Origin: Palsa-465 sp963800475
GTDB lineage: Bacteria; Actinomycetota; Thermoleophilia; Solirubrobacterales; Solirubrobacteraceae
Reading direction: 5' to 3'
Assembly (NCBI GenBank): GCA_963800475.1
Contig: CAWDAZ010000005.1
Coordinates: forward strand, 62,001-126,000
Length of the DNA: 64,000 nt
Under the pieces are notes generated by a model, which searched no databases, was not told where the DNA came from, and saw only the letters and a list, made by a program, of their open reading frames with translations. The position numbers were made by a program, and so were the translations under genes. This document shows positions 25,196 through 33,550 of the stretch, piece after piece (within the stretch, counting starts at the first letter, position 1; the number at the start of each line of letters is the position of its first letter).

Positions 25196-26559
25196 CCGCG
25201 CGCTCCCGCCAGCTCGCCCCGCTCGGCGGCGACGGCGGTTGCGAGCGCGTCGGCGAGCCGGTCGATCTCCTCCTTGGTCCGGCGCTCGGTGAGCGCGACG
25301 AGCAGGCCGCCGGGCAGCTCGGGGTAGTCGCGGCCGAGCGGGTAGCCGGGATTGATCCCCTGCTCGCGGCACCTGGCGATCACCGCCTCGACGGGCGCGT
25401 CGAGCGTGACCGCGAACTCGCGGACGGCCGGTTGGTCGTGGACCGCCGTCACGCCGTCGAGCTCCTGCAGGCGCCGGCGGGCGTACGCGGTCCGCTGGAC
25501 GATCAGCTCCACCAGCTCGCCGATCCCCTGACGGCCCAGCCACGACAGGTAGACGACCCCGGCGAGCGCGTTGAGCGCCTGGGCGGTGCAGATGTTCGAG
25601 GTCGCGCGTTCGCGCCGGATGTGCTGCTCGCGAGTCTGGAGCGTGAGCACGAAGCCGCGCCGGCCGTCCACGTCGCGGGTCTCCCCCGCGATCCGCCCCG
25701 GCACGCGGCGCAGCAGCGCGTCGGTCACAGCGAGGAATCCGAACGACGGCCCTCCGAAGTCGAGCCGGTTGCCGAGCGTCTGGCCCTCGCCGACGGCGAT
25801 GTCGACGCCGCACCCGCCGGGGGATTTGAGCAGTGCCAACGGAAGCGGGTCGCACGCACAGATCACGAGCGCACCCGCCCGGTGGGCGGCCTCGACGATC
25901 GGCTCGAGACGCTCCACCGCGCCGAGGAAGTTCGGCTGCTGGACGATCACCGCGCTGACGTCATCGCCGATCTCGGGCAGGTCGGTGAGACCGCCCGACA
26001 ACAGCGCCTCGTCTACCTCCATACCCCACCCGTGGGCGAGCGTGGCGAGCGTCTCGCGAGAGTGCGGATGGACGCCGCGGGACGCGAGGAACCGGCCCCG
26101 GCCGTTGGTCAGCTTGGCGATGTACCCGGCGGCCGCGACCGCGCTCGGCCCCTCGTACACGGACGCATTCGAGACGGGCAGTCCGGTCAGCTCGGAGATC
26201 GCGGTCTGGTACTCGAACATCGCCTGCAGTCCGCCCTGCGAGATCTCGGGCTGGTACGGCGTGTACGGCGTGAGGAACTCCGAGCGCAGGATGATCGAGT
26301 CGACGAGCGCGGGGATGTAGTGGTCGTACATGCCGGCGCCGAGGAACGAGATCTCGTCCTCGGCCGACACGTTGCGGGCGGCGAGCGCGCGGAGCTCGTC
26401 ATAGACCTCCTGCTCGGAGCGGCCGTCGTCGAGCGCCAGCGGGCGCCCCAGACGCAGCTGCGCCGGGATCTCCTCGAACAGCGCCTCGATCGAATCGACG
26501 CCGATCGCGTCGAGCATCGCGGCGCGGTCGGCGTCGGTCGCTGAGGTGTAGCTGCTCAC
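25192..26559 (-). CDS. gcvPA: Glycine dehydrogenase (decarboxylating) subunit 1
   Basis: 455 residues from GTG 26559, with GGAGG upstream. N-terminal half of the split P-protein: YTSATDADRAAMLDAIGVDSIEALFEEIP, FLGAGMYDHYIPALVDSIILRSEFLTPYTPYQPEISQGGLQAMFEYQT, GLPVSNASVYEGPSAVAAA. It pairs with GcvPB to form the active decarboxylase. The start is overlapped (GTGA) by the stop of a 38-codon open frame that bridges gcvH and gcvPA. Confidence 0.96.
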   Translation of the reverse strand: MSSYTSATDADRAAMLDAIGVDSIEALFEEIPAQLRLGRPLALDDGRSEQEVYDELRALAARNVSAEDEISFLGAGMYDHYIPALVDSIILRSEFLTPYTPYQPEISQGGLQAMFEYQTAISELTGLPVSNASVYEGPSAVAAAGYIAKLTNGRGRFLASRGVHPHSRETLATLAHGWGMEVDEALLSGGLTDLPEIGDDVSAVIVQQPNFLGAVERLEPIVEAAHRAGALVICACDPLPLALLKSPGGCGVDIAVGEGQTLGNRLDFGGPSFGFLAVTDALLRRVPGRIAGETRDVDGRRGFVLTLQTREQHIRRERATSNICTAQALNALAGVVYLSWLGRQGIGELVELIVQRTAYARRRLQELDGVTAVHDQPAVREFAVTLDAPVEAVIARCREQGINPGYPLGRDYPELPGGLLVALTERRTKEEIDRLADALATAVAAERGELAGARG

Positions 26560-26672
26560 GCTGGCCTCCGCTCGCCCGCGGGCTTGCCGCCCGCTCGCCA
26601 TCCGGGCTCGCCCGTAAGGGCGGCGCCCGCGTCATCCGGCTGGCTTGCCTTTATGTCGGCCGCGTGAGTCAT
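26556..26672 (-). CDS. Small open frame bridging gcvH and gcvPA
   Basis: 38 codons, starting MTHAADIKASQPDDAG and ending in a basic stretch with RAGGKPAGERRP. Its ATG overlaps the gcvH stop (ATGA) and its TGA overlaps the gcvPA GTG start (GTGA), so the frame exactly fills the spacer. The peptide resembles nothing known. Two precise 4-base overlaps are the pattern of translationally coupled genes, and the frame may serve to carry ribosomes to gcvPA; chance in GC-rich DNA is possible. It also contains a second copy of the 12-base sequence found at the gcvH stop. Confidence 0.4.
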   Translation of the reverse strand: MTHAADIKASQPDDAGAALTGEPGWRAGGKPAGERRPA

Positions 26673-26679
26673 CCGGCTG
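26631..26679. repeat. Direct repeat at end of gcvH
   Basis: GTCATCCGGCTG occurs at 26631-26642 and 26668-26679, 37 bases apart; the second copy includes the gcvH stop. A closely similar stretch lies at the scpA/scpB junction (about 17741-17752). These may be chance similarities between gene ends of the form Ala-Gly-stop. Confidence 0.3.
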
Positions 26680-27061
26680 ACAGCCCCGCCTCGTAGGTGG
26701 CCGCGTCCATCAGCGATTCGACCTCCGCGGGGTTCGACAGCCGCACCCGAACCAGCCATCCCTGGCCGTACGGATCGTCGTTGACGAGCTCCGGGGTGTC
26801 CGACAAGGCCTCGTTGACGGCGACCACCTCGCCGGACAGCGGCGCGATCACGTCGGACACCGCCTTGACCGACTCGACCTCCGCGTACGGTTCGTCCTTG
26901 GTCACCGCCGTCCCGGCAGCCGGAGCCTCGAAGAACACCATCTCGCCGAGCGCGTCCTGCGCGAACCAAGTGATCCCGAAGGTGGCCTCCTCGCCGTCGA
27001 CCCGTGCCCAGTCGTGCTCGGCGTGGTACAGCAGCTCGGCGGGATAGCTCGGTTCGGCCAT
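26669..27061 (-). CDS. gcvH: Glycine cleavage system H protein
   Basis: 130 residues. The lipoylated lysine is in YAEVESVKAVSDVIAPLSGEVVAVN; GITWFAQDALGEMVFFEAP and NDDPYGQGWLVRVRLSNPAE are family blocks. It shuttles the aminomethyl group between P, T and L proteins. It starts 2 bases after gcvT. The C-terminal TYEAGLSAG is ordinary for the family. Confidence 0.96.
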   Translation of the reverse strand: MAEPSYPAELLYHAEHDWARVDGEEATFGITWFAQDALGEMVFFEAPAAGTAVTKDEPYAEVESVKAVSDVIAPLSGEVVAVNEALSDTPELVNDDPYGQGWLVRVRLSNPAEVESLMDAATYEAGLSAG

Positions 27062-27063
27062 GG

Positions 27064-28143
27064 TCAGGACGCCTTTCGGTACAGGGGCTTGGGCTGGACA
27101 ACTGCGGTGCGGGTCGTGCCGCGGACGTCGATCTCGATGCGAGTGCCCGGCTCGGCCGCCCGGGCGGGAACGTAGGCCATCCCGATCCCGCGCTCGAGGC
27201 ACGGCGAGAACGTGCCGCTGGTCACCTCGCCGCCACCGATCACCGGGTTCCCGGCCCGCGCGATGCCTGGGCCGTCGATCGTGAACGCCACGAGCCGCTG
27301 CTCGGTTCCCTCGGCACGCGCTCGCGCGACCGCATCGGCGCCGATGAAGCCGGTCTGCTCCTTGCAGCACCAGCCGAGGCCTGCCTCGATCGGGTTGCGC
27401 TGCTCGTCCATGTCGTTGCCGTACAGGTGGAAGTTGACCTCGAGGCGCAGCGTGTCCCGCGCGCCGAGCCCGGCGCGCGCCGCGCCGGCGGCCACGACGG
27501 CATCCCATACCGCCGGGGCGTCGGCGGGGTCGAGCAGCAGCTCCACTCCGTCCTCGCCGGTGTAGCCGGTCCCGCACACGAGCGCCGCCGCACCCGCGAC
27601 CTCGCGCTCGCAGCAGTGCATGCGCTCCGGCAGGGCGCCGTCGGCCGCCGCGCTCACCAGCTGTCGGGCGTGCGGCCCTTGCACCGCCAGCATCGCGAAC
27701 CGGCCGGCCACGTCGAGCACGTCGACGTCAAACCCGTCAGCGCGCGCGGACAGCCACTCGAAGTCCTTGTCGTGGTTGGCCGCGTTGGTGACGGTCAGGA
27801 ACTCGCAGTCGGCGAGCCGGTAGGTGAACAGGTCGTCGAGGATCCCTCCGTTCTCCCGGCACATCACGCTGTACTGCGCGCCGCCCTCGGGGATCCGCCG
27901 CACGTCGTTGGAGAGCAAGCGCTGCAGGAACTCGAGCGCCTGCGGGCCGCGCGTCTCGACCTGCCCCATGTGGGAGACGTCGAACACGCCTGCGCCGCTC
28001 CGGACCGCGACGTGCTCCTGCCTGATCCCCTCGTACTGAACCGGCATCTCCCATCCGGCGAACGGCACCAGCCGCGCACCCGCCGCCACGTGGCGGTCGT
28101 GAAGCGGGCTGCGGCGCAGGGTGGTCTCGGCGGCAGACGACAC
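27064..28143 (-). CDS. gcvT: Glycine cleavage system T protein (aminomethyltransferase)
   Basis: 359 residues. Transfers the methylene group from GcvH to tetrahydrofolate. RSPLHDRHVAAGARLVPFAGWEMPVQYEGIRQEHVAVRSGAGVFDVSHMGQ is the canonical N-terminus; LGARDTLRLEVNFHLYGNDMDEQRNPIEAGLGW and NPVIGGGEVTSGTFSPCLERGIGMAYV are further blocks. First gene of gcvT-gcvH-(small ORF)-gcvPA-gcvPB. The 41-base spacer to the upstream gene leaves no room for a glycine riboswitch. Confidence 0.96.
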   Translation of the reverse strand: MSSAAETTLRRSPLHDRHVAAGARLVPFAGWEMPVQYEGIRQEHVAVRSGAGVFDVSHMGQVETRGPQALEFLQRLLSNDVRRIPEGGAQYSVMCRENGGILDDLFTYRLADCEFLTVTNAANHDKDFEWLSARADGFDVDVLDVAGRFAMLAVQGPHARQLVSAAADGALPERMHCCEREVAGAAALVCGTGYTGEDGVELLLDPADAPAVWDAVVAAGAARAGLGARDTLRLEVNFHLYGNDMDEQRNPIEAGLGWCCKEQTGFIGADAVARARAEGTEQRLVAFTIDGPGIARAGNPVIGGGEVTSGTFSPCLERGIGMAYVPARAAEPGTRIEIDVRGTTRTAVVQPKPLYRKAS

Positions 28144-28184
28144 TTCCGCTCAGGCTATTACACGCCCGGCGGTTCAGAGGAGCC

Positions 28185-30179
28185 CTAGCGGCGACGCGTC
28201 GAGAGCCGGCGGCGCCCCGAGGGCCTGGCCCGCGTGGGGTGTGCGGCGGCCCGCCGCTGCGGGGCGATCTGGGTGGTGTCGTGGAAGATCGACGACACCA
28301 CCGAGAACGACGGCTTCAGGCTCCCGGTCAGGCTCACGAGCCCCTTCTGGACCCACGGCGGGTTCGGCCACGGATCGCCGCCGCCCCAGCCCGGCCGCGC
28401 CGCGAAGTCCTGCAGCGCGAAGTAGATCGCGCCGGACAGCCACGACTTGGCGGCGAACACGCCGAGATGGTACGCGGCGGAGTTGGATTGGAATTCGTAC
28501 GTCCCCCGCTCGTCGACCGGACCGTGCCGGTTGGCCTCGAACCCGAACTCGGTGACCATCAGCGCCTTGGTCGGATAGCAAGCACGGAGGCTGTCGAGGA
28601 ATGGGCCGAGCGCGTCGCGGTCGTCCGTCGACCCGCCTCCGGCATCGAACCACCCGAAGTAGTCGTTGAAGCCGATCACGTCGAGCGGCGCGTATGCGCT
28701 CTGGCACGGGACGCCGGGCCACGACGAGACCGCCATCCCGACCGGGCGCGTCGGGTCGAGCTTGTGAACCAGGGACGCCGCCATCGTGATGTAGTGGGCC
28801 TCGTTGGTGGTGACCGGCGTCGACAGCTCGTTGGCGATGCTCCACAGCATCACCGATGGGTGGTTGCCGTTGTCGAGGATGTTCTGCCGGAGCGTCGACG
28901 CCGCTGCGCGCAGCACCGTCGTCGTCCCGAGGTAGTTATCGCCGGTCTCGGTGCCGGCGCTGTTGGGACTGTTCGAGAACTGGTACACGGGCACCTCGTC
29001 CCACACCAGGATCCCGTCGCGGTCTGCCATCTCGAGGAGCTCCGGGTTCAGCGGGTAATGCGAGCGGATCACCGTCGAGCCGAGCTTGCGGGTCCAGCCG
29101 ATCAGCGCGGTCAGCTGGGCCGGCGAGAGCGCCGCGCCGGTCTGGACGTTCTGCTCGTGGATGAATACGCCGCGCAGGTCGAGCGGCCGCCCGTTGAGGT
29201 CGAGCCGCCCGCCGGGGCTGACGGTGATCGTCCGGATCCCGCTGTAGGTCGTGTAGCCGCCGAGCTGGTGACCCCGCGCGTCGGTCAGCGTGAGCGTCGC
29301 GCGATACAGGTATGGGTGGTCGGTAGACCACAGCCGCGGATGCGGCATCAGCGCGGTCGAGGTTGCGGTCCAGGTGCCGTGCGGCGCGATCGTCGCCGTC
29401 CCGAAGTCGAGCGGGACGTTGCCGTACCGCCCAGTCAGCTCGACCTGGCGGACCGTCCCGGTGACGTTGCGGACCGTCGCCTCCTCCTGAACGGTTGCGT
29501 CGCAGCTCGGACACGGCAGCACCGGGGTGACGAGCGCCTGCTGCAGGTCGGCAGCGTCGACCGCGCGCAGGTAGACCTCCCGCTGCAGCCCCCCGAAGTT
29601 CCACCACCCGCCGCTAGGCCCGGGCGGGAGATCGGTCGGCCCGCGACGGTCGTCGACACGCACGACGAGCCTGTTGACGCCGGCTCGCAAGCCGCTCAGA
29701 TCGAACTCGAACGGCAGATACGACCCCGCGTGGGTGCCGATCAGCCGGCCGTTGAGCCACACCGAAGCCCGGTAGTTGACCGACTCGAAGCGCACGATCC
29801 AGTGCTGCTGGGGCTTCGGTGTGTTTGCCGGGAAGGCGCCCGCGGGCAGCGTGAAGTCCCGCCGGTACCACCCGACCGAGCCGGCCATGCTGGCACTCGA
29901 GAGGTCGCCTGCGTTGAACGAGTTCGGGACCGTCACCGGGAGCCAGCCGGCCGTCGGGGAGCCGCGCCACCACTGCTGCTCGAGTCCGGCGCCGGCCGGG
30001 TCCGCGCGGTACAGCCACTCCCCGCCCAGCAGGTAGCGCCCGTTCTGGCCGTCCCGGTACAGCGCGCCGGCGGTCGGAGGGGTCGCGACGTATGGGGTCG
30101 CGGTCGTCGCCGCGCGCGCGATCGCCGGCAGCGCGAGCGCGAGCACGACCGACGCGATCAGCACGCGGCGAGCGCTCAC
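28185..30179 (-). CDS. Secreted glycoside hydrolase family 2 enzyme
   Basis: 664 residues from GTG 30179. Signal peptide (ARRVLIASVVLALALPAIARA), N-terminal sugar-binding jelly roll (about 50-205), immunoglobulin-like domain (about 215-320) and a TIM barrel. The acid/base is E451 in SIANELSTP and the nucleophile E544 in LMVTEFGFEAN, and RGVFIHEQN and SHYPLNPELLEMADRDGILVWDEVP are GH2 hallmarks. Likely a beta-glucuronidase, beta-galactosidase or beta-mannosidase acting outside the cell. A basic tail (QRRAAAHPTRARPSGRRR) ends the protein. GTG overlaps the stop of the upstream secreted-protein gene (GTGA). Confidence 0.88.
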   Translation of the reverse strand: MSARRVLIASVVLALALPAIARAATTATPYVATPPTAGALYRDGQNGRYLLGGEWLYRADPAGAGLEQQWWRGSPTAGWLPVTVPNSFNAGDLSSASMAGSVGWYRRDFTLPAGAFPANTPKPQQHWIVRFESVNYRASVWLNGRLIGTHAGSYLPFEFDLSGLRAGVNRLVVRVDDRRGPTDLPPGPSGGWWNFGGLQREVYLRAVDAADLQQALVTPVLPCPSCDATVQEEATVRNVTGTVRQVELTGRYGNVPLDFGTATIAPHGTWTATSTALMPHPRLWSTDHPYLYRATLTLTDARGHQLGGYTTYSGIRTITVSPGGRLDLNGRPLDLRGVFIHEQNVQTGAALSPAQLTALIGWTRKLGSTVIRSHYPLNPELLEMADRDGILVWDEVPVYQFSNSPNSAGTETGDNYLGTTTVLRAAASTLRQNILDNGNHPSVMLWSIANELSTPVTTNEAHYITMAASLVHKLDPTRPVGMAVSSWPGVPCQSAYAPLDVIGFNDYFGWFDAGGGSTDDRDALGPFLDSLRACYPTKALMVTEFGFEANRHGPVDERGTYEFQSNSAAYHLGVFAAKSWLSGAIYFALQDFAARPGWGGGDPWPNPPWVQKGLVSLTGSLKPSFSVVSSIFHDTTQIAPQRRAAAHPTRARPSGRRRLSTRRR

Positions 30180-32266
30180 GCGCGCCTCCGATGGTGCGTC
30201 TTGGGCCGTGGCTTCTTGGGCTTCGGCTTGGGCTTCGGCTTGCGGATCGTGACGGTCTGCGTCACGCGACCGACGTTGCCGGCCCGGTCGGTGACGACGG
30301 CGGTGATCGTGTACGTGCCGGGGGCCGCGTAGGTGTGGAAGCTCCGGTGCCATCCGAGGTGCAGCTGCGTCGAGGTCGTGTCGCCCCAGTTGACGACCGC
30401 CGAGGCGACTCCGGACGCGTCGGTCCGCGGGTCATTGAGCGGCGGCGGGTCGGCGTAGGTGAGGAACGTGTTGATCGCGTGGCCCAGCAGCGTGTTTCCC
30501 TGCACCGTGAGCTGGCCGACCGGCGGGATCGTGTCGACGAACACGGTGGCGGTGCGCGTCTGCGCCGTCTGCCCCACCGGGTTGGTGGCGATCACGTAGA
30601 AGGTGTGCGGCCCATCCGGGAGCGCCGTCGGCACCACGACCGAGGTCGCAGTCGTCGTCGCGATCTGGGTGCCGTCGAGCGTGACCGTGTAGGTGACCGG
30701 TCCCCATGGCTCGCTCGACTTCGACCAGCTCAGCTGCGGGTGTGGAAGCCCCTGGTATCGCGGCGGCCCAACGGGTCCAAACGGGCTCGGGGGCTGATAC
30801 AGCTGCGCCGCCACGAGCTGCGTCGCCCCCGGCAGCCCCTGGAGCCATGCCACGGCAGAGTCGCCCGCCACGTCGCCCGCGCCCGCGAGCCCGTTGTCCG
30901 CGTCGGTGGGGCCCTGGGCAGCTGAGGACAGCACGATCTCGGGACCGAGCGTGCCGCCCGCCGGCGCGTACCGCATCCGGATCTCGGGAAGGGCGGCCGA
31001 TCCCGGGTTCTGCTGCCAGGTGATCAGGTTCGAGAACAGTCCGGCGGTCGCCGGAACGCCGTCGGGCGCCGAGGCCTCGCCGATGCTGTTGACCCCGGTG
31101 AACCCCCATACGGCCCCGTCGTCGCCGAGCGCAGCCGCGAACAGGCCGTTGGAGCTCGTGCGCGAGGAGGTGATCCAGCCGTGCCCGTACTCGCCCATCG
31201 TGATCTGGGGGTCGGTCGCCCCGTCCTGACTCGACGTCGACAGCCCGTCGACCGGCACCACACCGAGGAACAGCGACCCCCGCAGCCGGTTCATCACGAC
31301 CCGCGACTGTTGCGAGCCGCCCGCCCCGCACGACAGCACCTCGTGAAAGGCGACGTCCGCGAACGACGAGTTGCCCTCCGTCCCGATCGCGGGGCTGTCG
31401 GATGACACCTCGGTGCAGCCCGCGAGCGGAAGGTCCGCGCGCGCGGTGGAGATGCTCACCGCGGTTCCCCATGTCTTCCGGGCGAAGATGTGCCCCGCCT
31501 CGCCCCAGGTGACGATCCCGACGCCGTCGCCGGACGCCGCGACCGCCGGCCGCCCCGCCCCGGTCCCCGCTCCGTCGGCGCCGGACACGCTCAGCGCGGT
31601 CGGCGCGACCGCCCACGCGGCGGTGTTGAAGTACGCGACCTTGACGTCGTTCCCGCCGCCTCCGTTGGCCGCCGTGAAGGCCAGGTACGCCTTACCCGAG
31701 TCGGCGATCGAGATCGCGGGACCGCTCGCGCCCGCAGCCAGCGCCGCGGGCCTCGTCAGCCCGCCCGTGCCGCTGGTTCGGTCGGCGACGTACAGGGTGC
31801 CGCCGCTGACGAATGCGACCAGCAGCAGGCCGCCGTTGCCGGCGGCGATCACCGGCTGCGAGGAGGCGCCGAGCCCCTGGTCGACCTGCACCGGCGGCCG
31901 GAACGCCCCGCCGGTCAGCGCCGAGACGAATACGTGCTGGACGCCGGCGACTTGCTTGAGGTAAACGAGACCGCCGGTCCCGTCGCGCGCGATCGACATC
32001 GCCAGCCCGGCGGGGCGGACGATGTCCGCGCTCGGACCGTCGATCACCCGGGGCGCAGCGGCGACCGGCTGCTGCGCCGCAGCCGAGCTCGCGCCCGCCG
32101 CGAGCAATGCGAGCGCGATCACCGGCGCGGGCAGCGCGCGCCTGAGCCTGAATTCCCTGTCGGCCGTGGGTCTGACGGAGCTAGAACAGATGAGCAGCGT
32201 TCGGGTTGCGGTGCGGCTCCCGGAAACCAGGATGCCACGCGCCCAGGACGCTCCCCGCACCACCAC
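30176..32266 (-). CDS. Secreted protein with repeat domain, PKD-like domain and basic tail
   Basis: About 696 residues if the GTG at 32266 is used. A hydrophobic signal (PAPVIALALLAAGASSAAAQQ) begins only at about residue 47, so a later start seems likely, but no in-frame ATG or GTG is better placed. The central 450 residues look like beta-propeller-type repeats (ISIADSGKAYLAFTAANGG, AVAASGDGVGIVTWGEAG); then two immunoglobulin/PKD-like domains (VNWGDTTSTQLHLGWHRSFHTYAAPGTYTITAVVTDRAGN). The tail KPKPKPKPKKPRPKTHHRRR is strongly basic and could hold the protein in the anionic wall. It is translationally coupled to the GH2 gene and starts 18 bases after ftsZ. No family assigned. Confidence 0.7.
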   Translation of the reverse strand: MVVRGASWARGILVSGSRTATRTLLICSSSVRPTADREFRLRRALPAPVIALALLAAGASSAAAQQPVAAAPRVIDGPSADIVRPAGLAMSIARDGTGGLVYLKQVAGVQHVFVSALTGGAFRPPVQVDQGLGASSQPVIAAGNGGLLLVAFVSGGTLYVADRTSGTGGLTRPAALAAGASGPAISIADSGKAYLAFTAANGGGGNDVKVAYFNTAAWAVAPTALSVSGADGAGTGAGRPAVAASGDGVGIVTWGEAGHIFARKTWGTAVSISTARADLPLAGCTEVSSDSPAIGTEGNSSFADVAFHEVLSCGAGGSQQSRVVMNRLRGSLFLGVVPVDGLSTSSQDGATDPQITMGEYGHGWITSSRTSSNGLFAAALGDDGAVWGFTGVNSIGEASAPDGVPATAGLFSNLITWQQNPGSAALPEIRMRYAPAGGTLGPEIVLSSAAQGPTDADNGLAGAGDVAGDSAVAWLQGLPGATQLVAAQLYQPPSPFGPVGPPRYQGLPHPQLSWSKSSEPWGPVTYTVTLDGTQIATTTATSVVVPTALPDGPHTFYVIATNPVGQTAQTRTATVFVDTIPPVGQLTVQGNTLLGHAINTFLTYADPPPLNDPRTDASGVASAVVNWGDTTSTQLHLGWHRSFHTYAAPGTYTITAVVTDRAGNVGRVTQTVTIRKPKPKPKPKKPRPKTHHRRRA

Positions 32267-32284
32267 GGGTGGAAGCGGCGCGAC

Positions 32285-33352
32285 CTAGTCCTTCAGGAAC
32301 GACGGGATGTCGATCTCTTCGTCGCGAATCTCGAGCGACGAGCGGCGGACGTCGTCGATCGTCACGTCGCGGCTGCGGGCCTGGCGCTGGGTGCCGCGGC
32401 GGATCCCGCCATGGTCGAACCCGGTCGCGATCACCGTCACCCTCACGTCCTCGCCCATCCCGTCGTCGATCACGGCGCCGAAGATGATGTTCGACTCCTG
32501 ATCGGCGGCGGCCTGGACGATCTCCGCGGCCTCGTTGACCTCGAACAGCCCGAGGTCGTGGCCGCCGGTGATGTTGAGCAGGATCCCGGTCGCGCCGTCG
32601 ACGGACTCCTCGAGCAGCGGCGAGGAGATCGCGATCTTGGCCGCCTCGGCCGCGCGGTTCTCCCCGTTCGCGGCGCCGATCCCCATCAGCGCGGTGCCCG
32701 CGTCATGCATGATCGTGCGGACGTCCGCGAAGTCGAGGTTGATGAGCCCGGGAATCGTGATCAGGTCGGTGATGCCCTGGACGCCCTGGCGCAGGACGTT
32801 GTCGGCCTCCCGAAACGCGTCGAGCATCGAGGTGCGGCGCTCGACAATTGCCAGCAACTTCTCGTTCGGGATCACGATCAGCGTGTCGACGTTCTCGCGC
32901 AGGCGCTGGATGCCCTCCTCGGCCTGGCGCGCGCGCTGCGTTCCCTCGAACGAGAACGGCCGCGTCACGCACCCGACGGTCAGCGCGCCGATCTCGTTCT
33001 TGGCGATATCGGCGATCACGGGCGCGGCGCCGGTGCCGGTGCCACCGCCCTCGCCTGCGGTCACGAACACCATGTCGGCGCCTTTCAGCGCCTCCTTGAT
33101 CTCGTCGCGCGACTCGGCCGCGGCGCCCTGCCCGATGTCCGGGTTGGCGCCCGCGCCGAGGCCCTTGGTCAACTGATGGCCGATGTTCAGCTTGACGTCC
33201 GCGTCGCACATCGCCAGCGCCTGCGCATCTGTGTTGGCCGCGATGAATTCGACGCCGCGGAGCCCGGCGTCGACCATCCGGTTGACGGCGTTGGTGCCGC
33301 CGCCGCCGACACCGACGACCTTGATGACTGCGAGATAGCTACCGCTTTCCAT
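32285..33352 (-). CDS. ftsZ: Cell division protein FtsZ
   Basis: 355 residues. Tubulin-like GTPase that forms the Z ring. The signature AGEGGGTGTGAAP and the T7 loop NLDFADV are present; GVGGGGTNAVNRMVDAGLRGVEFIAANTDAQAL is the N-terminal GTP-binding part. The C-terminal tail ends IDIPSFLKD, the conserved peptide that binds partner proteins. The linker is short. It has its own likely promoter in the 198-base spacer upstream. No ftsA or sepF is adjacent. Confidence 0.98.
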   Translation of the reverse strand: MESGSYLAVIKVVGVGGGGTNAVNRMVDAGLRGVEFIAANTDAQALAMCDADVKLNIGHQLTKGLGAGANPDIGQGAAAESRDEIKEALKGADMVFVTAGEGGGTGTGAAPVIADIAKNEIGALTVGCVTRPFSFEGTQRARQAEEGIQRLRENVDTLIVIPNEKLLAIVERRTSMLDAFREADNVLRQGVQGITDLITIPGLINLDFADVRTIMHDAGTALMGIGAANGENRAAEAAKIAISSPLLEESVDGATGILLNITGGHDLGLFEVNEAAEIVQAAADQESNIIFGAVIDDGMGEDVRVTVIATGFDHGGIRRGTQRQARSRDVTIDDVRRSSLEIRDEEIDIPSFLKD

Positions 33353-33420
33353 GTGGACCGTCCGAGCCTCGAGTTAGCGTTGAGGTTCTTTTCGTCTTCA
33401 CGCTGTTTGCGCAGTTTTGC

Positions 33421-33450
33421 ACGTTAGGTGCTGGGGATGCGCAGAGTCAA
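33421..33450 (-). promoter_or_regulatory. Candidate ftsZ promoter
   Basis: On the minus strand TTGACT (33450-33445) and TAACGT (33426-33421) are separated by 18 bases, a fair housekeeping sigma-type match about 70 bases upstream of the ftsZ start. Just upstream, GCAACG-TT-CGTTGC (33467-33480) is a perfect 14-bp palindrome that could bind a regulator. Confidence 0.4.
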
Positions 33451-33526
33451 CGGCGGGGGCCCATTCGCAACGTTCGTTGCAAATCCGGGATTTCTCAAGA
33501 AGTGCCTGAGAGTTGCCCTGCCAGTA

Positions 33527-33547
33527 CCCTCAAGCTTCAGTTGAGGG
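33527..33547 (-). terminator. Stem-loop at the end of ftsQ
   Basis: CCCTCAA (33527-33533) and TTGAGGG (33541-33547) form a perfect 7-bp stem with a 7-base loop, three bases after the ftsQ stop (tandem TGATAA). There is no U tract, so it may slow or stabilise rather than fully terminate the transcript. Confidence 0.4.
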
Positions 33548-33550
33548 TTA

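Noticed and set aside
28144..28184. Glycine riboswitch ahead of gcvT
   Set aside because: The spacer is only 41 bases and has none of the expected paired elements.
32161..32266. Unusually long N-terminus of the secreted repeat protein as a real domain
   Set aside because: The first 45 residues are Arg/Ser-rich without features and precede a normal signal peptide; they probably reflect an uncertain start codon.
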